Below are positions 58,948 through 64,000 of a DNA stretch of 64,000 bases, piece by piece. Position numbers and translations under genes: made by a program. The notes under the pieces were generated by a model that saw only the letters and a list, made by a program, of their open reading frames with translations, made no database searches and was not told the origin of the DNA. Numbering within the stretch: the first letter of the stretch is position 1; each line of letters begins with the position of its first letter. The stretch lies in NCBI GenBank assembly GCA_902779055.1, contig CACZAD010000007.1:124001-188000 (forward strand). Direction: 5' to 3'. Origin of the DNA: Fibrobacter succinogenes. GTDB lineage: Bacteria; Fibrobacterota; Fibrobacteria; Fibrobacterales; Fibrobacteraceae.

Positions 58948-61085
58948 GCTTTTTCAACTCCCCTGACGCCTTCGACCTGCCTGATCTTTGTCACGATGGC
59001 ATCGACCTGGTCCTTGCGGAACGCCTTGAATTCCATACGGATGCGTCCCGTGTATTGGGCACTGGCTATGCTCAACCTGTCAAGCGCCAGGTTCTCGTCT
59101 TTCAAGACCATCAAAATGCTGAGAGGCAGATTCTTTCTGTTGTCTGTTTCGATGGTGAGATGCGTCGTAAATGGCTTGGTCACATCGGCGCTCCAGTCCA
59201 CCGGCAGGTGCTGGCTTTCCGGGAAGTCCTTGAGGCACGGGCAGTCGCACTTGTGAACTTCGATACCGATCTGAGGACGCATGACACCCACGATCTTGTC
59301 GCCGGGAACAGGTCCGCAGCAACTGGCGAAGTGGATAAGTAGACTGGTCTCCTGGCCAATCATCAAAGGCATTTCGTCAATCGTGTTGTTCTTGTCTTTG
59401 CCGAAGTTCGGATAGAAGCGGAGTGCTGTCGTTTCCTTGGAAATCGAGTTACCGCCATTCAGGAATCGATGAATGTCCTGGAGTGGAAGTTCGCCCTGGC
59501 CCAAGCGTTCGTAAAACTCGTTGATGCTCGTCTTTCCAAAGTAACTGAGGATGTCCTCTTCCTTGGGACGCTTGTCCTTTTCGATTTTCTGCAGGCGCAA
59601 TTCGCGGTCCCAGATTTCTTTACCGAGGCTGCGGGACTGGGTGATGATACTCGTCTTCATCCACTTGCGGAGTTCTTGCTTGGCCTTGATGGTCTTGACC
59701 ATTTCGAGCCATTCCGGGCTTGGTTCCTGGTTCGGGCTCTTCAAAATCTGGATGGTCGCACCGTGCGGCACCGGTTCGTCGAGGCTCACCACCTTGTCGT
59801 TAATGCGGGCGCCAATGCAGTGGAGGCCGAGTTCCGTGTGGACGGCGAAAGCAAAGTCGAGAACGATGGCTCCTTCGGGGAGTTCAACAGAAGCACCCTT
59901 GGGAGTGAATACGGTCATGCCTTCGGGCTTCAGGTCCACCTTCAAGAAGTCGAGGTATTCCTTGGAGTCCGAGATTTCGGATTGCAACTTTACCATGTGG
60001 TCGAGCCAGGCGAGTTCTTCGCCTTCGTGCTGCGTTTCCATCTTGTAGGCCCAGTGCGCGGCGAATCCCTTTTCGGCAGTGAGGTCCATGTCCTTGGTGC
60101 GGATCTGGACTTCGACCATCTTGTTTTCGGGACCGATGACCGTCGTGTGGATACTCTGGTAAAGGTTCGGCTTCGGGGTCGCAATGTAATCCTTGAAGCG
60201 GCTCTGCAACGGTGTCCACAAGTTATGGACGTAACCGAGGGCGAGGTAACATTCCGGGATCGTTTCTACGATAATGCGGATGGCGAAAATGTCGAAGATG
60301 TCTTCGAAGCCGCAACCGCGGGCGAGCATCTTGTTGTAGATGCTGTAAATATTCTTGGTTCGCCCCTGGATAGTGCAGTCGAAGTCTTCGAGAGCCATCT
60401 TGATTTGCAGAGGGCCAATCACGGATTGCACGTATTTCTCGCGTTTTTCCTTATTCTCGATAAGGGCGTCGACGAGCTTTTGGTATTCGTCGGGGTTCAC
60501 GTACTTGAAGCTCAAGTCTTCGAGTTCTGTTTTGAGCTTGTATAGACCGAACCTATGGGTAAGGGGGACGTAAATATCGAGAGTTTCTTGCGCAATGATC
60601 TTTCGCTTTTCGGGCTTCATGTATCGCATAGTGCGCATGTTGTGGATGCGGTCTGCAATCTTGATCATGATGACCCGCGGGTCTTTAGCCATTGCGGTAA
60701 TGAGCTTGCGGTAGGTACTTGCCTTCTGGGCGGTCTTGCTTGCTTCTTGTACGGCGGTAATCTTTGTCACCGCATCGACCATGAAGGCGGTATCTTCGCC
60801 AAAAAGTTCAGAAATTTCGCTGAGAGTATGGGACGTGTCTTCGACGACATCGTGCAGTAAGCCTGCCAGTACCGTTGCCTGGTCCTGTTTCAAGTCGGCA
60901 AGAATCTTAGCCACTTCGTAGGGATGTTCTGTGTAGGGCATGCCGCTCTTGCGGTATTGACCATCGTGGGCGTCGGCAATAAAGGCTATGGCTTTTCTAA
61001 GGATCCCTTCGTCAAGTTTGGGATTCTTTTTAAGGAGCACACTGATGATGTGCTCTTGGTTTGTTGTAAAATTAGCCTGATCCAT
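58944..61085 (-). CDS. Bifunctional (p)ppGpp synthetase/hydrolase
   Basis: A RelA/SpoT-type enzyme of 713 residues from ATG 61085, which follows GGGAG; a TTG at 61145 is less likely. The hydrolase HD domain is intact (HPYEVAKILADL, LAGLLHDVVEDTSHTL with His-Asp, RIHNMRTM). The synthetase part has GCGFEDIFDIFAIRIIVET, LYQSIHTTVIGPENKMVEVQ and EKGFAAHWAYK. A TGS domain (VFTPKGASVELPEGAIVLDF), a central helical region and a C-terminal ACT domain follow. It should make and degrade the stringent alarmone according to starvation. A nine-codon mini-ORF lies upstream. It is followed by an unknown gene overlapping by four bases. Confidence 0.95.
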   Translation of the reverse strand: MDQANFTTNQEHIISVLLKKNPKLDEGILRKAIAFIADAHDGQYRKSGMPYTEHPYEVAKILADLKQDQATVLAGLLHDVVEDTSHTLSEISELFGEDTAFMVDAVTKITAVQEASKTAQKASTYRKLITAMAKDPRVIMIKIADRIHNMRTMRYMKPEKRKIIAQETLDIYVPLTHRFGLYKLKTELEDLSFKYVNPDEYQKLVDALIENKEKREKYVQSVIGPLQIKMALEDFDCTIQGRTKNIYSIYNKMLARGCGFEDIFDIFAIRIIVETIPECYLALGYVHNLWTPLQSRFKDYIATPKPNLYQSIHTTVIGPENKMVEVQIRTKDMDLTAEKGFAAHWAYKMETQHEGEELAWLDHMVKLQSEISDSKEYLDFLKVDLKPEGMTVFTPKGASVELPEGAIVLDFAFAVHTELGLHCIGARINDKVVSLDEPVPHGATIQILKSPNQEPSPEWLEMVKTIKAKQELRKWMKTSIITQSRSLGKEIWDRELRLQKIEKDKRPKEEDILSYFGKTSINEFYERLGQGELPLQDIHRFLNGGNSISKETTALRFYPNFGKDKNNTIDEMPLMIGQETSLLIHFASCCGPVPGDKIVGVMRPQIGIEVHKCDCPCLKDFPESQHLPVDWSADVTKPFTTHLTIETDNRKNLPLSILMVLKDENLALDRLSIASAQYTGRIRMEFKAFRKDQVDAIVTKIRQVEGVRGVEKA

Positions 61086-61095
61086 TACTCCCAAT

Positions 61096-61122
61096 TTATC
61101 TAATATTTTTAGACCTATACAT
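61096..61122 (-). CDS. Possible leader mini-ORF before rel/spoT
   Basis: ATG 61122 follows AAAGGAACAAC, a good ribosome binding site, and reads MYRSKNIR then TAA. It ends 11 bases before the rel start. It might be a short regulatory ORF, or the ribosome binding site may act on rel by reinitiation. There is no other support. Confidence 0.25.
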   Translation of the reverse strand: MYRSKNIR

Positions 61123-61233
61123 GTTGTTCCTTTAAAATATGCCAAAAATAAGACGAAAAAAGCATCGACTTGACTAGAAAAAAGGAAAAATGGAAAATTT
61201 CCAGTTTGCGGGTAGATGCATCTGAATGAGTGC

Positions 61234-61250
61234 GTTGTAACTGTTACAAC
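61234..61250. promoter_or_regulatory. Perfect 17-base palindrome upstream of the CE15 gene
   Basis: GTTGTAAC-T-GTTACAAC is a perfect inverted repeat. It lies in the 263-base gap between the rel start at 61085 and the CE15 start at 61349, about 100 bases before the CE15 start. It is typical of a dimeric repressor operator. Besides this, the gap 61086-61348 holds AT-rich promoter-like DNA, AAAGGACAAC near 61299, and the rel leader. Confidence 0.55.
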
Positions 61251-61348
61251 AAAAAAGTTATTACACCTCGCCCAAAATTTTTAGAATAGATTAATTTAAA
61301 GGACAACAATTCCGCCGAATTCACGGCTGTTGTTGGGGTTGGTATACA

Positions 61349-62962
61349 ATGAATAAGTGGATGAAAGTAATGCCAGTGGCAGTTGCTGCCTTTGGCTTAT
61401 GGGCGTGCGGCGATGAAGCTATGACTTCTGCCGCGCAATGTACAACAAAAGAATGCTTGGAACAGGTGGGGCAATCCGCTGGAAATATTTCTGGTGGAGA
61501 ATCTAGCTCCAGTTCGTACGCCGAAAATAGCGTAGAATCAAGTTCTGATGACGGTTCTGACACTCAGGGACCTGATTCTTCTGCAGATGCACAATCTCCG
61601 ACGAGTAGTTCTGATGTCGCTATTTCTAGCGGTGCATCTAGTAGTAGTGTCCTTGGACCTCAGCTTTCGTCGAGTAGCGATGCTTTGCCCGGAAGCAGCA
61701 GCGATGCTGTCTCTAGTTCTAGCCGTGGACATCATCAATCTAGTTCGTCTGCAACAAAGCCGGAAGTCTCTAGCTCTAGCGAATCAACGCCTCCGACTCC
61801 GGTAAATGAATTTGTTGAAGACCATCGCAGCGAATGCCAAATTGGAGATATTCCGACTAGCGTGAACAACGCAAAACTTCCGGATCCGTTCAAAAAGCTC
61901 GATGGCACGCGCATTTCTTCGAAGGCAGATTGGAAATGCCGTCGTGAAGAAATTGGTGCCATGTACGAAAAGCTCATGTTCGGTACAAAGCCGCGCAATC
62001 CGGAAAAGGTGGAAGGCAGCTATTCTGGCGGAAAGCTCACCATTAAGGTCACGGACAAGGGCAAATCCGGTTCGTTCTCCGTGAAAATCAGCAACGCCGG
62101 TACCAAGGACAAGCCGAAGCCTGCTCTCATCGGCTTTGGCGGCGGTATGATGGGCGGTGGTTGCGGAAGCCTCGGCAACGCAACGAACGGCCTCGATATC
62201 GCGATGATTACTTTCAACCCGGATGATGTCGCCCCTGAAAGCGGTGGTGGTATGTTCTTCCAGCTTTATAACGGCGGCCAGGGCACCATCATTGCTTGGG
62301 CTTGGGGCGTGAGCCGCATTATCGACGCTCTCGAAACGACTCCGGAAGCGGGTATCGATGTCAAGCATCTCGCTATGACGGGTTGTTCTCGCTGGGGCAA
62401 GGGTACGCTTGCCGTGGGTGCATTCGACGAACGTATCGCCCTCACGATTCCGCAGGAATCTGGCTCCGGTGGCGCATCGCTTTGGCGCGTGGGTGCCCAG
62501 GTCAACAAGCAGAAGGGCAAGCAGTTTGTTCAAGGTCTTGCGAGCGCCGGTACCGAAGGCAAGTGGATGATTTCGTCTTTCAAGAATTACGATGGCAAGG
62601 AAAACACGCTCCCGTTTGACCAGCACATGCTCGTGAGCATGGTTGCACCGCGTGCGCTCCTCGTGATTGACAATGCGGGTCAAGAATGGCTTGGCGAAGT
62701 GCCGTCGAACTATTGCGGACAAGCTTCCAAGGAAGTCTTTGACGCTCTTGGTGTGAGCGAAAACTACACTTACAGTCAAGAAGGTGGGCATAGCCATTGC
62801 GCTCTTCCGAACGGTCAATTTGACGAAGTCAAGGACTTTATCAACAAGTTCTTGCTCGGCAAGGATGCCAAGACGGGTAAGATTGACTATTCCAAGAATA
62901 CTCAAACCATCAACTTCAAAAAGTCTGAATGGATCGACTGGGAAACGCCTAGCTTGAAATAA
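61349..62962 (+). CDS. CE15 glucuronoyl esterase lipoprotein
   Basis: A 537-residue lipoprotein with lipobox GLWAC (Cys20). A ~100-residue Ser-rich linker follows (~50-150). The catalytic domain covers ~160-520. The CE15 motif GCSRWGKG holds nucleophile Ser347, AFDERIALTIPQESGSGGAS holds the likely acid Glu370, and GGHSHCALP (480-487) holds the catalytic His. CE15 enzymes cut ester bonds between lignin alcohols and 4-O-methylglucuronate side chains of xylan. Membrane anchoring rather than a sorting domain suggests retention on the cell surface. It complements the GH30 and CE6 enzymes here. The upstream palindrome may regulate it. A terminator follows. Confidence 0.9.
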   Translation: MNKWMKVMPVAVAAFGLWACGDEAMTSAAQCTTKECLEQVGQSAGNISGGESSSSSYAENSVESSSDDGSDTQGPDSSADAQSPTSSSDVAISSGASSSSVLGPQLSSSSDALPGSSSDAVSSSSRGHHQSSSSATKPEVSSSSESTPPTPVNEFVEDHRSECQIGDIPTSVNNAKLPDPFKKLDGTRISSKADWKCRREEIGAMYEKLMFGTKPRNPEKVEGSYSGGKLTIKVTDKGKSGSFSVKISNAGTKDKPKPALIGFGGGMMGGGCGSLGNATNGLDIAMITFNPDDVAPESGGGMFFQLYNGGQGTIIAWAWGVSRIIDALETTPEAGIDVKHLAMTGCSRWGKGTLAVGAFDERIALTIPQESGSGGASLWRVGAQVNKQKGKQFVQGLASAGTEGKWMISSFKNYDGKENTLPFDQHMLVSMVAPRALLVIDNAGQEWLGEVPSNYCGQASKEVFDALGVSENYTYSQEGGHSHCALPNGQFDEVKDFINKFLLGKDAKTGKIDYSKNTQTINFKKSEWIDWETPSLK

Positions 62963-63000
62963 TGCTGCGGCAGACTCGTTAATCGAGAATCGCGGAACTT

Positions 63001-63029
63001 AAAAAAGGCCTCGCAATCGCGAGGCTTTT
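63001..63029. terminator. Terminator after the CE15 gene
   Basis: GCCTCGC 63008-63014 pairs with GCGAGGC 63019-63025 around AATC. A T-run follows on the plus strand and an A-run precedes it, so it could also end the thrH transcript. Confidence 0.82.
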
Positions 63030-63046
63030 GTTGTATAAGCAGTAAT

Positions 63047-63077
63047 CTGTCTACTTCCGACTGCCTACTGTCTACTA
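63047..63077. repeat. Heptad repeat at the end of thrH
   Basis: CTGTCTA, CTTCCGA, CTGCCTA, CTGTCTA, CTA run in exact seven-base register immediately beyond the thrH stop. Same family as 15994-16118. Confidence 0.75.
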
Positions 63078-63079
63078 AT

Positions 63080-63697
63080 TTATAATGAATCTTGGAACTT
63101 ATGGAATTTGTCCAAAAGTTCTGCGTAGGTCTTTGTGGCTTCGAGCTGCGGGAACTGGGCTACGATGGAATCTGGGGCGCAGAAGAAGCAACCCTTGTCG
63201 GCCTGTTTGAGCATACCCGTGTCGTTGAAGGAATCGCCCGAGGCGAACACCTTGAAGTTGAGTTCCTGCAAGTGCTTCACGACCTTCGTCTTCTGGTCGC
63301 TCATGCGCAAGTGGTAACCCTTGATCATGTCGTTTTCGACAATCAGGTTGTGGCAGAAAATCGTCGGGAAGCCGAGGTTCTTCATAATGGGGTAGGCGAA
63401 TTCCTGGAACGTATCCGAAAGGATGATCACCTGCGCTTCGTCGCGGAGCGTGTCCATGAACTGTCTTGCTCCATCGAGAAGTCCCAAGTTTGCAATCACG
63501 TTCTGGATGTCAGAGAGCTTGATGTTTTCGCGTTCGAGAATCTTGATGCGTCCCTTCATGAGCTCATCGTAGTCAGGAATGTCGCGCGTGGTGAGGCGGA
63601 GGTCCTTGATGCCTGTCTTTTCGGCTACTGCAATCCAGATTTCAGGGGCGAGGACGCCTTCCAGGTCAAGAGTGACAACGCATTGTTTAGTAAACAT
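63080..63697 (-). CDS. thrH: Phosphoserine phosphatase/homoserine phosphotransferase ThrH
   Basis: A 205-residue HAD-family enzyme. The first motif is TLDLEGVLAPEIWIAVAEKT: D-x-E rather than D-x-D, the ThrH hallmark. ILSDTFQEF supplies the Ser/Thr motif, and ASGDSFNDTGML the acidic motif IV. In Pseudomonas ThrH dephosphorylates phosphoserine and can pass the phosphate to homoserine. Together with homoserine dehydrogenase at 13.3 kb it could serve threonine synthesis; whether it replaces ThrB here cannot be told. It starts one base after the hslO stop, so the two form an operon. Length is typical. Confidence 0.9.
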   Translation of the reverse strand: MFTKQCVVTLDLEGVLAPEIWIAVAEKTGIKDLRLTTRDIPDYDELMKGRIKILERENIKLSDIQNVIANLGLLDGARQFMDTLRDEAQVIILSDTFQEFAYPIMKNLGFPTIFCHNLIVENDMIKGYHLRMSDQKTKVVKHLQELNFKVFASGDSFNDTGMLKQADKGCFFCAPDSIVAQFPQLEATKTYAELLDKFHKFQDSL

Positions 63698-63698
63698 T

Positions 63699-64000
63699 TT
63701 ATGCTCTATCCTTTAAAATATCGTTCAATTCGTTTGGCGTAATCGTGTAGCTTGTACGGCAGAAGTCGCAGACTACATTCAGGTCCTTGTTTTCGCTGTA
63801 GAGTTCTTGCAGGTCTTTTGTCGGAAGCGTTGCGAGGGTCGCGAGCATGCGGTCCTTGCTGCAGGGGCAGTAGGGCTTCGGGTCGATTTCGCGTACGATT
63901 TCAATGTCGTAAGGGCCGCGGAGCTGGTCCAGAAGTTCGTCGAGATCGAATCCCTTGTCTGCCTTGTACATGTCGCGGAATTTCGGAAGATTCTGGACGA
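63699..64000 (-). CDS. hslO: Hsp33 redox-regulated chaperone, C-terminal part
   Basis: The frame runs off the right end of the window; only about 100 C-terminal residues are seen (VQNLPKFRDMYKADKG onward). An internal Met at 63971 is not the start. The zinc centre of Hsp33 is present as CPCSKDRMLATLATL and VVCDFCRTSY, that is C-x-C and C-x2-C. Oxidation of these four Cys switches on the holdase under oxidative stress. GYDIE-type strands (DIEIVREIDPKPY) precede it. It lies one base upstream of thrH. Confidence 0.9.
   Translation of the reverse strand, partial: VQNLPKFRDMYKADKGFDLDELLDQLRGPYDIEIVREIDPKPYCPCSKDRMLATLATLPTKDLQELYSENKDLNVVCDFCRTSYTITPNELNDILKDRA

Overview
The window reads as a chromosomal segment of a Fibrobacter, most likely F. 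succinogenes or a close relative. The evidence is several Fibrobacter-type paralogous proteins (a FISUMP-domain lipoprotein at 1-2074 and a TIGR02171-like lipoprotein at 10283-13231), long polyserine linkers, secreted hemicellulases with type IX-like or basic C-terminal sorting segments, the futalosine menaquinone pathway (mqnE), and TATCTTTG promoter elements resembling those of Bacteroidetes. No phage, plasmid, insertion sequence or CRISPR array was seen. Coding density is high and no gene-free stretch exceeds about 250 bases.

Layout. 1-3.4 kb: truncated FISUMP lipoprotein, then queF and a queuosine-precursor transporter behind a possible preQ1 riboswitch. 3.4-6.7 kb: envelope proteins, a sugar-nucleotide epimerase and a GT2 glycosyltransferase. 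6.7-10.2 kb: GH30 xylanase-like enzyme and a sugar transferase with a GGDEF-like N-terminus. 10.2-17 kb: TIGR02171-like lipoprotein, homoserine dehydrogenase, a second sugar transferase, nadC. 17-21.3 kb: MoxR ATPase, DUF58 protein and transglutaminase operon. 21.3-27.9 kb: lipoproteins, CE6 esterase, TrmO, a frameshifted GH74 xyloglucanase and a histidine-phosphatase lipoprotein. 28-37 kb: membrane protein, TPR lipoprotein, rmlD, mqnE, initiator tRNA, then the run pgsA-like / recN / trmB / metallo-beta-lactamase. 37-48 kb: xth, beta-barrel protein, aminotransferase, a possible 36-residue gene, an isolated HsdR-N domain, two tandem GGDEF proteins, xseA, a solitary antitoxin and an AT-rich FGE-like protein. 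48-58.3 kb: an eleven-subunit-type complex I operon (nuoA, nuoBC fusion, D, H-N) with no nuoEFG. 58.3-64 kb: an unknown gene coupled to rel/spoT, a CE15 glucuronoyl esterase, thrH and a truncated hslO.

How the genes fit together. GH30, CE6, CE15 and GH74 together would attack glucuronoxylan backbones, their acetyl and lignin-ester links, and xyloglucan, which fits a plant-wall degrader. The two sugar transferases, RmlD, the epimerase and GT2 point to surface polysaccharide synthesis. Complex I without an NADH module, plus MqnE, suggests a menaquinone-linked anaerobic respiratory chain fed by an electron donor other than a canonical NuoEFG.

Two families of dispersed non-coding repeats run through the intergenic regions: GTCATCCCGG-type palindromes, and degenerate seven-base tandem repeats of the CTACTTC/CTAACCA type. 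All assignments come from reading motifs in the sequence; no database search was run.
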